In this document: piece by piece, positions 1-7,040 of the stretch | Position numbering within the stretch: position 1 is the stretch's first letter | Layout: every line of letters begins with the position of its first letter | Translations under genes and position numbers: made by a program | Assembly (NCBI GenBank): GCA_020161615.1 | Contig: JAIUPD010000002.1 | Coordinates: 434,001-498,000, forward strand | DNA length: 64,000 nucleotides | Source: Pseudomonadota bacterium | Lineage (GTDB): Bacteria; Pseudomonadota; Alphaproteobacteria; Rhodobacterales; Rhodobacteraceae | Direction: 5' to 3' | Notes under the pieces: generated by a model | Seen by the model: the letters and a program-made list of their open reading frames with translations, nothing else | The model's database searches: none | What the model was told of the DNA's origin: nothing

Positions 1-725
1 ACGCCCTGGTCGAGCGCGGTTTCCAGCGCCTGCACCCGGCCCGACAGCCGCATCCCCAGCGAGAGCGGCCTGTCGCCGGTTTCCGCCCGGGCCGAGATCA
101 GCGAGACGATCCGCACCTCGCCCCCCTCCACCGCGAAGACCGGCGAGCCCGAGGAGCCGAAGTCGATCTGGCAGGAAAAGACCGAAACCCCGTCGCGGCG
201 CTGGTCGAGGACGTGGCAGGTCTCCTGGATCGAGGGGGCCTCCGCCCGGCCGCGACCATAGCTGACCACGGCGACGGCGGTGCCGCTGACGGCGGGAACC
301 TCGCCCACGCGGAAGGGCTGGATGGCGGTGGTGCGCACCGGCCGGTCGAGTTCGAGGACGGCGATATCCTCGGAGACGTTGCTCAGATCGGCCCCGGCGG
401 CGAAATCGAAGGCCGGCCAGATGGCGGCGCGGGTGACGCCGCGAATGGCCTCGGCCCGGCCGGTGCGGAACCCGGCCAGGAATTCGAGCCGGCTTTCGGG
501 CAGGCGGGCGCCGGTCGCGCGGTCAAAGAGGCAATGGGCGGCCGTCAGCACCCGGTCGGGGGCGATGAGCGTCGCGGTGCAGAAGCCCATGCCCTGCATG
601 TCGAGCCTGCCGACGGCCTCCCACCCGCGCGAGGCGTCGCCGGTCTGCAGGGCCTGCAGGCGGCTGTCCTCTTGGGCGGGTGCTGGCAGGGGCAGCAGGG
701 CGAGGATGAGGGCAAGGTGGCGCAT
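1..725 (-). CDS. Trypsin-like serine protease, secreted (3' end outside window)
   Basis: The product is a predicted exported chymotrypsin-fold peptidase. The first ~18 residues (MRHLALILALLPLPAPAQ) form a signal peptide. The catalytic triad is visible: His64 in TAAHC, Asp120 in EDIAVL, and Ser192 in FGSSGSPVF, where GSSGS replaces the usual GDSGG. Cysteine pairs flank the histidine and the serine. The start ATG is at 725-723. The frame stays open to base 1 (241 codons), so the C-terminus lies outside the window. The substrate cannot be told. The closest general class is the V8/trypsin-like peptidases found as single genes in Rhodobacteraceae. Confidence 0.85.
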   Translation of the reverse strand, partial: MRHLALILALLPLPAPAQEDSRLQALQTGDASRGWEAVGRLDMQGMGFCTATLIAPDRVLTAAHCLFDRATGARLPESRLEFLAGFRTGRAEAIRGVTRAAIWPAFDFAAGADLSNVSEDIAVLELDRPVRTTAIQPFRVGEVPAVSGTAVAVVSYGRGRAEAPSIQETCHVLDQRRDGVSVFSCQIDFGSSGSPVFAVEGGEVRIVSLISARAETGDRPLSLGMRLSGRVQALETALDQG

Positions 726-797
726 GGGTCCGGCTATGGGCGGGGCGCGGGCAAGGTGCAAGCGGAAGGTGGCGGAATTGGGGCGGTGGCAGCGCCG

Positions 798-848
798 CGC
801 GGCGGGGCGCAGGCTCCCGCCCGCCCACCACGCCTGCGCCCCGCCGCG
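798..848. repeat. Palindromic repeat, copy 1 (conserved-loop family)
   Basis: Perfect 16-nt inverted arms at 798-813 and 833-848 enclose a 19-nt loop that starts CTCCCGCCCGCCCACC. The same loop recurs with different but still complementary arms at 9319-9367 and 28671-28717. It lies in the 270-nt gap between the protease start and the glcF stop. That gap holds no gene, only this palindrome and the two GGTAGGGTG-type hairpins listed next. Confidence 0.85.
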
Positions 849-895
849 GGTGATAGGGCGGCGGGGAAGGACGTAGGGTGGGCGCGGTTGGGTAG

Positions 896-914
896 GGTGG
901 GGTTTCACCCCACC
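896..914. repeat. Short perfect hairpin (GGTGGGGT-TTC-ACCCCACC)
   Basis: An 8-bp perfect stem with a 3-nt loop, preceded by GGTAGG. The GGTAGGGTG word recurs at 1009-1017 next to the second inverted repeat. It resembles the dispersed GGTAGGGTGGG-type intergenic repeats seen in many bacterial genomes. No promoter or T-run is attached. Confidence 0.6.
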
Positions 915-974
915 ATGCCGGGCCTCCCGAACGCCGCTTCGCCTTGGGACAGCTCCAGGAACGCCTTGCCGCTT

Positions 975-1033
975 CGGTGCGGGCAGGCACACTCCCTATG
1001 GCTGGCGGGTAGGGTGCGTGCTTGCCCGCACCG
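975..1033 (-). terminator. Inverted repeat spanning the end of glcF (possible terminator)
   Basis: Arms 975-990 (CGGTGCGGGCAGGCAC) and 1018-1033 (GTGCTTGCCCGCACCG) pair at 15 of 16 positions across a 27-nt spacer. The glcF stop (996-998) lies inside the spacer, so one arm is coding and supplies the last residues of GlcF. There is no clear T-run, so a terminator or mRNA 3'-end role is a guess. Confidence 0.45.
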
Positions 1034-2315
1034 CTTCGAGGCCGCGCGGCCTCGGCCCGCCCGTGGCCCAATCCACCAGTTCGACCGTATGCACCACCGG
1101 GACGCCGGTGCCCGAGCCGATCTGCATCATGCAGCCGATGTTGCCCGCGGCGATCACGTCAGGGGCTTTCGCTTCCAGCGTCGCCACCTTGCGGCGTTTC
1201 AGTTCCCCCGAGATCTCGGGTTGCAGCAGGTTGTAGGTCCCGGCCGAGCCGCAGCAGAGATGGGGATCGGCGGGTTCCACGACCGTGAAGCCCAGCCGCT
1301 TCAGCAGCGCCTTTGGCGCGTCCTTGATCTGCTGGCCGTGTTGCAGCGAACAGGCGGCGTGGTAGGCGACGCGCAGGGGTTCGGGGGCCGCGCCCTCGGG
1401 TTTCAGGCGGGTCAGGACCTCGGACACATCCTTGGCCAGCGCGGCGATCTGCGCGGCCTCGGCCGCCTGCGGGTCGTTCCTGAACATATGGCCGTAATCC
1501 TTCACCGTCGTGCCGCAGCCCGAGGTGTTGATGACCACGGCGTCGAGGCCGTCGCCCTTCACCTCGGCCATCCAGGCCTTGATGTTCTGCGCCGCCGAGG
1601 CGTGGCTCAGCGCGGTCTGCCCCATGTGATGGGTCAGCGCGCCGCAGCAGCCCGCGCCCCGGGCCACCACCACCTCGCAGCCCAACCGGGTCAGCACGCG
1701 GATCGTCGCATCGTTGATGTCGGTGTTCAGCGCCTTCTGCGCGCAGCCGGTCATCAGGGCGACGCGCATCCGGCGCGGCCCCTGGGCCGGGAAGACCTGT
1801 GGCGCGTCGTTGCGGCTGACCGGCGGGATCTGTTTCGGCGCCATCGCCAGCATCGCCTTCAGCCTTGCGTCCGGCATGAGGAAAGCGAAGGGGCGCCCGA
1901 TCTTGGCCCCCAGAAGCGCCAGCCGGAAGCGGGTGGGATAGGGGATGATCCGGGCCAGCATCCAGCGCAGGAAACGGTCCATCGGCGGGCGCTTGTAGGT
2001 CTTCTCGATATGGTCGCGGGCGATATCGACCAGATGCATGTAATGCACGCCCGAGGGGCAGGTGGTCATGCAAGACAGGCAGGACAGGCAGCGGTCGATG
2101 TGCTTGACGGTCTTTTCATCCGCCGGGCGGCCCTGTTCCAGCATGTCCTTGATCAGATAGATCCGGCCGCGGGGGCTGTCCAATTCGTCGCCCAGCACCT
2201 GATAGGTCGGGCAGGTGGCGGTGCAGAAACCGCAATGCACGCAGGTCCTGAGCACCTCGTTGGCGCGCTGGAGGGCGGGGGTTTTCAACTGCTCGGGCGT
2301 GAAGGTGGTCTGCAT
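996..2315 (-). CDS. glcF: Glycolate oxidase iron-sulfur subunit GlcF
   Basis: Electron-transfer subunit of membrane-associated glycolate oxidase (glycolate to glyoxylate), working with GlcD and GlcE. The N-terminus carries two ferredoxin-type 4Fe-4S motifs, CVHCGFCTATCP (~25-36) and CLSCLSCMTTCP (~75-86). Two CCG-type domains follow, with GAGCCGAL and CCGSAGTYN. It has 439 residues, normal for the family, but the last ~14 (LEAVRASTHPTRQP) are read from a dispersed palindromic repeat and may replace the original C-terminus. It is the last gene of the minus-strand glc cluster, 11 nt after the small membrane-protein gene. Confidence 0.95.
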   Translation of the reverse strand: MQTTFTPEQLKTPALQRANEVLRTCVHCGFCTATCPTYQVLGDELDSPRGRIYLIKDMLEQGRPADEKTVKHIDRCLSCLSCMTTCPSGVHYMHLVDIARDHIEKTYKRPPMDRFLRWMLARIIPYPTRFRLALLGAKIGRPFAFLMPDARLKAMLAMAPKQIPPVSRNDAPQVFPAQGPRRMRVALMTGCAQKALNTDINDATIRVLTRLGCEVVVARGAGCCGALTHHMGQTALSHASAAQNIKAWMAEVKGDGLDAVVINTSGCGTTVKDYGHMFRNDPQAAEAAQIAALAKDVSEVLTRLKPEGAAPEPLRVAYHAACSLQHGQQIKDAPKALLKRLGFTVVEPADPHLCCGSAGTYNLLQPEISGELKRRKVATLEAKAPDVIAAGNIGCMMQIGSGTGVPVVHTVELVDWATGGPRPRGLEAVRASTHPTRQP

Positions 2316-2326
2316 GGGAGAGGCCC

Positions 2327-2692
2327 CTAGAGGAAGACGACGGCGGCGAGGGCGGCCAGCCCGAGCGGCGCGAGGATCATCGCTAGCAGGCGCGGGCCGA
2401 GCCCGGCCTCGCGCCCGGCCGCAAGGCGCCAGCCGAGCGCCGCGAGCGCGGCCGCGACCAGGATGAAGACCCCCAGCATCAGCGCCAGCACCTCGTAGCC
2501 GCGGGCCATGCCGCAGCCGGCGGCGTCGCTGGTGCAGGGCTGGCCCATCGTGCCCAGCGCCAGGGCGGTCAGAAGCGACGCGCCGAGGATCACCCCCGCC
2601 ACCGGAACCCAGAGGGGGCGGGCCAGGGCGATCACCGCAAAGCCGGGCAGGAGGATCAGGGCGAAGGGGATCAGGGCTTCGACAAAGGACAT
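2327..2692 (-). CDS. Small four-helix membrane protein between glcE and glcF, unknown function
   Basis: I do not recognise this 121-residue family. Four hydrophobic segments are visible (about residues 6-23, 27-47, 66-88, 102-121). A loop between the second and third carries two cysteines (QPCTSDAAGCGM). The start ATG (2692-2690) is one base after the glcE stop (2696-2694), and glcF begins 11 nt beyond its own stop, so it should be co-translated with the oxidase. A membrane anchor or partner for the glycolate oxidase complex is possible, but this rests on position alone. Confidence 0.7.
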   Translation of the reverse strand: MSFVEALIPFALILLPGFAVIALARPLWVPVAGVILGASLLTALALGTMGQPCTSDAAGCGMARGYEVLALMLGVFILVAAALAALGWRLAAGREAGLGPRLLAMILAPLGLAALAAVVFL

Positions 2693-2693
2693 C

Positions 2694-3827
2694 TCAGGCG
2701 TCCATCAGGCCGGGGTTGAGCAGGCCGCGCGGATCGAACCTTGCGCGCAGGCCGCGGGTGAGGGCGGCGATGGCAGGGGCCTCGGGCGGGAAGGGGGCGA
2801 TGCGGCGGCGGGTCTCGGGGCTGGCGCGGACCAGCGTGGCATGGCCCGGAAATTCGCCCAGCCGCGCCCGCAGGTCGACGCCCTCGCCGACGCGGAGCCA
2901 GACGAGGCCGCCGCCCCAGTCATAGAGCGCCTCGCCCCCGGCCCTCGCCACCAGCGCGGCGGCTTCCGAGGGTTTGACGGCGATGCGCCAGACGTCGCCG
3001 TCCTGATCGTGAAAGGGCGCCACGTCGCGGATCTGGGCCCAGAGGGTCGCGGTCTCCTCGGCGTCCAGCGTGACCGAGCGGCCGAAGGGGGCCAGCGCCT
3101 TGGCCAGTTCGTCGGCCCGGTAGGCGACGGAACGGGCGAAACCCTCGACGCGCAGCATCGTGCGCTGGTCCGGCAGATGGGCGGCGGCATTGACCTCCCA
3201 CGGTGTTTTCAAGGCTTCGGCCATCAGCCGCAGGGCGCTGGCGCTGTCCAGCCCCTGCCAGAGGATCGTGGCGGCACTTTCGGGGGCGGGCAGCAGCTTG
3301 AACGCGACTTCGGTCAGGACGCCCAGCGTGCCCCAGCTGCCAGCCATCAGCTTGACCAGATCATAGCCGGTCACGTTCTTCATCACCCGCCCGCCGTTCT
3401 TCACCACCGTTCCCGTACCATCGACGAAGCGCACGCCGATCAGGCTGTCGCGGCAGGCGCCCGCCTGCACCCGGCGAGGGCCCGAGGCATTGGCGGCGAC
3501 CATGCCGCCCAGCGTGGGCTCGCCCCCGGTGCGCAGCAGGCCGCGATGGTCCGGCGGCTCGAAAGGCAGGCGCTGGTTCTGGGCGGCGAGCGCGGCCTCG
3601 ACCTCGGCCAGCGGCGTGCCGGCGCGGGCGACCAGCGTCAGCGCGCCGGGCTCGTAGAGCGTGATGCCGGTGAGCGCGCCGGTTTCCAGCAGCGCGCCGG
3701 GCTGGGGGCGGCCGATGGGTCGGGTCCCGCCGCCGCGGATCGCCAGCGGACCCGAGGCGAGGCGGATCGCCTCGGCCAGCTCGGCCTCGGTTTCCGGGCG
3801 CAGGACGGCAAGGGTGTCGGAACTCAT
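2694..3827 (-). CDS. glcE: Glycolate oxidase FAD-binding subunit GlcE
   Basis: Second FAD-binding subunit of glycolate oxidase. The N-terminal half is a PCMH-type FAD domain: AIRGGGTRPIGRP near residue 30, then GEPTLGGMVAANASGPRR and NVTGYDLVKLMAGSWGTLGVLTEVAFKLLP. The end is RGLRARFDPRGLLNPGLMDA, typical of the family. The start at 3827 is chosen because GGAGGTGA lies six bases upstream of ATG and the protein then begins MSSDTLAVLRPETEAEL; a longer upstream frame is arginine/proline-rich and not family-like. It has 377 residues. It lies between a secreted-protein gene (91 nt upstream) and the small membrane-protein gene (1 nt downstream). Confidence 0.95.
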   Translation of the reverse strand: MSSDTLAVLRPETEAELAEAIRLASGPLAIRGGGTRPIGRPQPGALLETGALTGITLYEPGALTLVARAGTPLAEVEAALAAQNQRLPFEPPDHRGLLRTGGEPTLGGMVAANASGPRRVQAGACRDSLIGVRFVDGTGTVVKNGGRVMKNVTGYDLVKLMAGSWGTLGVLTEVAFKLLPAPESAATILWQGLDSASALRLMAEALKTPWEVNAAAHLPDQRTMLRVEGFARSVAYRADELAKALAPFGRSVTLDAEETATLWAQIRDVAPFHDQDGDVWRIAVKPSEAAALVARAGGEALYDWGGGLVWLRVGEGVDLRARLGEFPGHATLVRASPETRRRIAPFPPEAPAIAALTRGLRARFDPRGLLNPGLMDA

Positions 3828-3918
3828 GGCGTCACCTCCGGGGATCGGGATGGGCGAACCCCTCCGGCGGGCGCGGGGCCTGCCGGAGGGGATCCCGCGG
3901 GGGGCGCGGGGGGAGGGG

Positions 3919-4377
3919 TCAGTGGCCGTAGGCGGTGCAGGCCGATCCTGCCGGCCAGCCTCCGGGCAGGGCATGCGCGGCAAAGTAGTATTGCCCCGCG
4001 GCCAGCGCCGGCAGCACGACCGAGCCCTGCATCGAGGTGCCGGTCACGTTCCAATGGGCGACGGTTCCGGCCGCGACCGGGAAATCCGCCCAGATGTGCA
4101 GGTCGTCCGGAAACTCGACCGGCGTGCCGGCGACGGCGCAGTTCAGCCGCAGCCGCAGCCGCAGATGCGGGATCGAGGGGCCGAGGTGGTAGGTCGGCCT
4201 GAGCGTCGGGGTCCGCATGTATTCGGTGCGGTAGAGCCGGGCCGAGGGGGCCTCCATCAGCGCCGAGATCATCGGCATGACCCGGGCGATGGCGGGATCG
4301 GGGGCATGCGCCGAGGCGGCCATGGGCAGCACCAGCGCGACGAGCGAGGCAGTCAGAAGGGATTTGAGCGAAAGCAT
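3919..4377 (-). CDS. Secreted protein of unknown function inside the glc cluster
   Basis: I do not recognise this 152-residue protein. Residues 1-23 (MLSLKSLLTASLVALVLPMA ASA) look like a cleavable signal peptide. The mature part is beta-rich with two cysteines (LNCAVAG and GSACTAYGH) that could form one disulfide. It lies between glcD (156 nt upstream) and glcE (91 nt downstream) on the same strand. Its ribosome-binding region (ACAGGATATCGCCATG) lies in one arm of an inverted repeat at 4384-4437, suggesting translational control. A periplasmic accessory to glycolate metabolism or an unrelated insertion are both possible. Confidence 0.7.
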   Translation of the reverse strand: MLSLKSLLTASLVALVLPMAASAHAPDPAIARVMPMISALMEAPSARLYRTEYMRTPTLRPTYHLGPSIPHLRLRLRLNCAVAGTPVEFPDDLHIWADFPVAAGTVAHWNVTGTSMQGSVVLPALAAGQYYFAAHALPGGWPAGSACTAYGH

Positions 4378-4383
4378 GGCGAT

Positions 4384-4437
4384 ATCCTGTGTTGCAAAAC
4401 GCCGCCCGGGGGCTTCCGGGAGGCATGAACACAGGAT
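4384..4437 (-). promoter_or_regulatory. Inverted repeat over the ribosome-binding site of the secreted-protein gene
   Basis: On the minus strand ATCCTGTGTT (4437-4428) is perfectly complementary to AACACAGGAT (4393-4384). The second arm ends six bases before the ATG at 4377 and contains the only Shine-Dalgarno-like bases (CAGGA). Inside the 34-nt interval CCCGG and CCGGG can form a nested stem. Folding would hide the ribosome-binding site. No effector is identified. Confidence 0.55.
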
Positions 4438-4479
4438 CGGGGCTTTGGCGGGTGACAGACAAGATCGGGTCCGGGTTAT

Positions 4480-4496
4480 CGGGTTGCGTGAACCCG
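4480..4496 (-). terminator. Small hairpin after glcD
   Basis: CGGGTT and AACCCG flank a 5-nt loop, with another CGGGTT-like word just beside it. It lies 38-54 nt after the glcD stop on the minus strand. There is no T-run, so it may only weaken read-through into the secreted-protein gene. Confidence 0.35.
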
Positions 4497-4533
4497 CGTC
4501 GGGGGTGGGACGACCTATCGGATGGCACAGCGC

Positions 4534-5967
4534 TCACGAGGCGCGGCGCGGCGCGCTGGCGGCCAGCGGGAAGACCTTGGCGGGGTTGAGCAACCAGGCG
4601 GGATCGAAAACATCCTTGACACGCATCTGCGCCTCCAGATCCGCGGGCGCGAATTGCACCACCATCAGGTCGCGTTTCTCGATCCCCACGCCATGCTCGC
4701 CGGTCAGGCAGCCGCCCACCTCGACGCAGAGCTTGAGGATCTCGGCCCCCAGCGCCTCGCAGGTTTCCAGATCGCCGGGCTTGTTGGCGTCGAACAGGAT
4801 CAGGGGATGCATGTTGCCGTCGCCCGCGTGGAAGACATTCGCCACGTCGAGCCCGTATTCCCGGCTGAGGTCGCCGATCCGCCGCAGCACGCGCGGCAAT
4901 TCGCTGACCGGGATCGTGCCGTCCAGGCACATGTAATCGTTGATCTGGCCCATGGCGCCGAAGGCCGATTTGCGGCCCAGCCAGATCTTCTTCGATTCCT
5001 CCTCGGACTGGCTTTCACGGAATTCCACCGGATCGTGGCGGGCGGCGATCTGGCGGATGAGGCCCAGTTGCTCGTCGATCTCGGCGTCCGATCCCTCGAC
5101 CTCGACGATCAGCAGTGCCTCGCAATCGGGATAGCCCGCATGGGCGAAAGCCTCGGTCGCGCGGATGCAGGGGCGGTCCATGAATTCGATGGCGACGGGC
5201 AGGACACCGGCCTTGATGATGTCGCTGACGCAGGCCCCGGCGATCTCGTTGGCGGTGAAGCCGATCAGCACCGGCCGTGCGCCCTCGGGCTTCGGCAGGA
5301 TCCTCAGCGTTGCCTCCGTCACCACGCCCAGCTGACCCTCGGAGCCGCAGATCACCCCCAGCAGGTCCAGCCCGCCTGCGTCCATGTAAGGTCCGCCGAT
5401 CTCGACCACGGTGCCGTCCATCTGCACCAGCGTCACGCCCAGCAGGTTGTTGGTCGTCACGCCGTATTTCAGGCAATGTGCCCCGCCCGAGTTCATGGCG
5501 ATGTTCCCGGCAATGGCGCAGGCCAGCTGCGACGAGGGGTCGGGGGCATAGAAGAACCCGTCCGCTTCCACGGCACCGGTGACCGAGAGATTGGTGCGCC
5601 CGGTCTGCACCCGGATGAAACGGTTGTCGTAATCCGCCTCGAGCACCGCGTTCATCCGCGCCACGCCCAGAATGACCGAATCGGCGGTGGGCAGCGAGCC
5701 GCCCGCCAGGCTGGTGCCGGCGCCGCGCGGCACGACCGGCACGCCTTCGGCATGGCAAAGGCTCAGGATCGCCGAGACCTCCTCGGTGGTGCGAGGCAGG
5801 ACGGCGGCGAGCGGCGCGCAACGATAGGCGGTCAGGCCGTCGCATTCATAGGCGCGCGTCTCGTGCGGGTCGTCGATCACCGCATCGGCGGGAAGCAGCG
5901 CGCGCAGGCGCGCGACGATGCTGGCACGGCGGGCGAGGATGTCGGCGCTGGGACGGGGCATCTGCAT
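4534..5967 (-). CDS. glcD: Glycolate oxidase catalytic subunit GlcD
   Basis: FAD-linked 2-hydroxyacid dehydrogenase subunit that oxidises glycolate. The FAD (PCMH) domain shows VPVVPRGAGTSLAGG (~80-95) and SSQLACAIAGNIAMNSGGAHCLKYG split over the pyrophosphate region. The C-terminal FAD-oxidase domain shows FHAGDGNMHPLILFD and LTGEHGVGIEKRDLM, which carry the conserved histidines, and ends in DPAWLLNPAKVFP. The start at 5967 has GAGGAGGA seven bases upstream and gives 477 residues. It is the first gene of the glc cluster; an AT-rich, partly palindromic stretch at 6002-6020 is a candidate promoter/operator. Confidence 0.95.
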   Translation of the reverse strand: MQMPRPSADILARRASIVARLRALLPADAVIDDPHETRAYECDGLTAYRCAPLAAVLPRTTEEVSAILSLCHAEGVPVVPRGAGTSLAGGSLPTADSVILGVARMNAVLEADYDNRFIRVQTGRTNLSVTGAVEADGFFYAPDPSSQLACAIAGNIAMNSGGAHCLKYGVTTNNLLGVTLVQMDGTVVEIGGPYMDAGGLDLLGVICGSEGQLGVVTEATLRILPKPEGARPVLIGFTANEIAGACVSDIIKAGVLPVAIEFMDRPCIRATEAFAHAGYPDCEALLIVEVEGSDAEIDEQLGLIRQIAARHDPVEFRESQSEEESKKIWLGRKSAFGAMGQINDYMCLDGTIPVSELPRVLRRIGDLSREYGLDVANVFHAGDGNMHPLILFDANKPGDLETCEALGAEILKLCVEVGGCLTGEHGVGIEKRDLMVVQFAPADLEAQMRVKDVFDPAWLLNPAKVFPLAASAPRRAS

Positions 5968-6001
5968 GGCGTTCCTCCTCGCAGCCGCCTGATGGCCGCT
6001 T

Positions 6002-6020
6002 TGGTAAGAAAATATAACCA
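6002..6020. promoter_or_regulatory. Imperfect palindrome upstream of glcD
   Basis: TGGTAAGAAAATATAACCA is a 19-bp imperfect palindrome with TGGT and ACCA ends, in an otherwise GC-rich gap, 35 bp upstream of the glcD start. FadR-type GntR regulators, the family that includes GlcC, bind TGGT-N-ACCA sites, usually with a shorter spacer. The AT-rich core could also contain a -10 element. Confidence 0.4.
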
Positions 6021-6123
6021 GTTTCGCGGTGGCGTCCAGCGCGTTTGCGGGACAGGACGGTTGACAGGGGCGCAGGGCGCGTCCGATGTGACGATCTAGC
6101 GCGAAACCAGCCCGGAGACAGCG

Positions 6124-6843
6124 ATGCCGGAAACAGCGATGATTGCCCAGACGATCCTTGCGCTGCTGTCGCCCGCCGATCTGGCGGCGCTGGGGCTGGT
6201 GGCGCTGTCCTGGTACGCGCTGGGCTGGCGCATCGAGCTGACCCGGACCGCCAAGCCCTCGGTCACCGTGCTCATGGCGCAATACCGCCGCGAATGGCTG
6301 CGGCAATTCGTGACCCGCATGCCGCGGATGTACGATGCCTCGGTCCTGGCGAGCCTCAGGCAAAGCACCAACTGGCTGGCCTCGACCACGCTGCTGGCAC
6401 TGGGCGGGCTCTTGGCGCTGATCGGCAATCCCGAGCAATTGCGGGGCGTGGCGCAGGACCTGTCGCTGGAGGCGGGATCGGCGCGGTCCTTCGAGACGCG
6501 GCTCTTGCTGGCGGGTCTCTTCCTGTCGCATGGCTTCCTGAAATTCCTGTGGTCCAACCGGCTGTTCGGCTATTCCTCGATCATGATGTCGACGGTGCCG
6601 AACGAGGCCGCGGATCCGCTGGCCTATCCCCGCGCCCGGCAGGCGGCCGAAATCAACATTCGCGCGGCCTATAATTTCAACCGCGGCCTGCGGGCGACCT
6701 ATTTCGCCCTGGCCTCGCTGGCTTGGTTGCTGGGGCCCTGGGCGCTGATGGCGGCGACGCTGGTGGTGAGCTGGCTGATCTGGTCGCGCGAATTCGCCTC
6801 GCATTCGCGGGGCGTGCTGCTGGACCCGCCGCCGGAAGGGTGA
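6124..6843 (+). CDS. DUF599 family inner-membrane protein
   Basis: A 239-residue integral membrane protein of the DUF599 family, whose function is unknown. Hydrophobic helices lie near residues 18-36, 85-100, 123-141 and 193-222. Family-typical cytoplasmic stretches are YRREWLRQFVTRMPRMYDAS, LWSNRLFGYSSIMMSTVP and AAYNFNRGLRATYF. It is transcribed away from glcD. The stop TGA is the first three bases of a dispersed 3' repeat cassette (6841-7030). The start is the first ATG of the frame; another ATG lies five codons later. Confidence 0.85.
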   Translation: MPETAMIAQTILALLSPADLAALGLVALSWYALGWRIELTRTAKPSVTVLMAQYRREWLRQFVTRMPRMYDASVLASLRQSTNWLASTTLLALGGLLALIGNPEQLRGVAQDLSLEAGSARSFETRLLLAGLFLSHGFLKFLWSNRLFGYSSIMMSTVPNEAADPLAYPRARQAAEINIRAAYNFNRGLRATYFALASLAWLLGPWALMAATLVVSWLIWSREFASHSRGVLLDPPPEG

Positions 6844-7030
6844 GGGCTTTCGCCCTCGTGCCTCGGGCGACCGGGGCGGGGGGTGAGCGGCGTCTCGGAA
6901 ACGCGCCAGTGGCGCGTTTCAGCCGCGAACGCTGCGCCCGTGGCGCGGCCGGGAGCCCGCCCCCCGCACCCCCTGCTTCAAGGGGCGCACGCCCCCCTTG
7001 AAAATCCCTGTGGATATTTAGGGAACAAAG
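6841..7030 (+). repeat. 3'-end repeat cassette, copy A
   Basis: It begins with the stop codon of the DUF599 gene (TGAGGGCTTTCGCCCTCG) and runs through a CCCCCCGCACCCCCTGCTTC block. Next comes a TTCAAGGGGCG...CGCCCCCCTTGAA hairpin. It ends GTGGATATTT...AACAAAG. The same order of modules is seen on the minus strand at 9599-9471 and, in part, at 29085-28834 and 53979-53882. An extra segment, 6890-6950, holds an AAACGCGCCAGTGGCGCGTTT hairpin (arms AAACGCGCCA / TGGCGCGTTT). Confidence 0.8.
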
Positions 7031-7040
7031 AGAGGGCGGG

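Noticed and set aside
213-2330. Long plus-strand open frames antisense to the protease and glcF
   Set aside because: Composition is arginine/alanine/glycine/histidine-rich with no family features; the minus strand carries recognisable protease and GlcF proteins. Long antisense frames are expected at this GC content.
6885-6965. GC-rich inverted words suggestive of a CRISPR-like or small RNA locus
   Set aside because: No regular spacer/repeat unit is present; the sequence is explained as an internal segment of the 3' repeat cassette.
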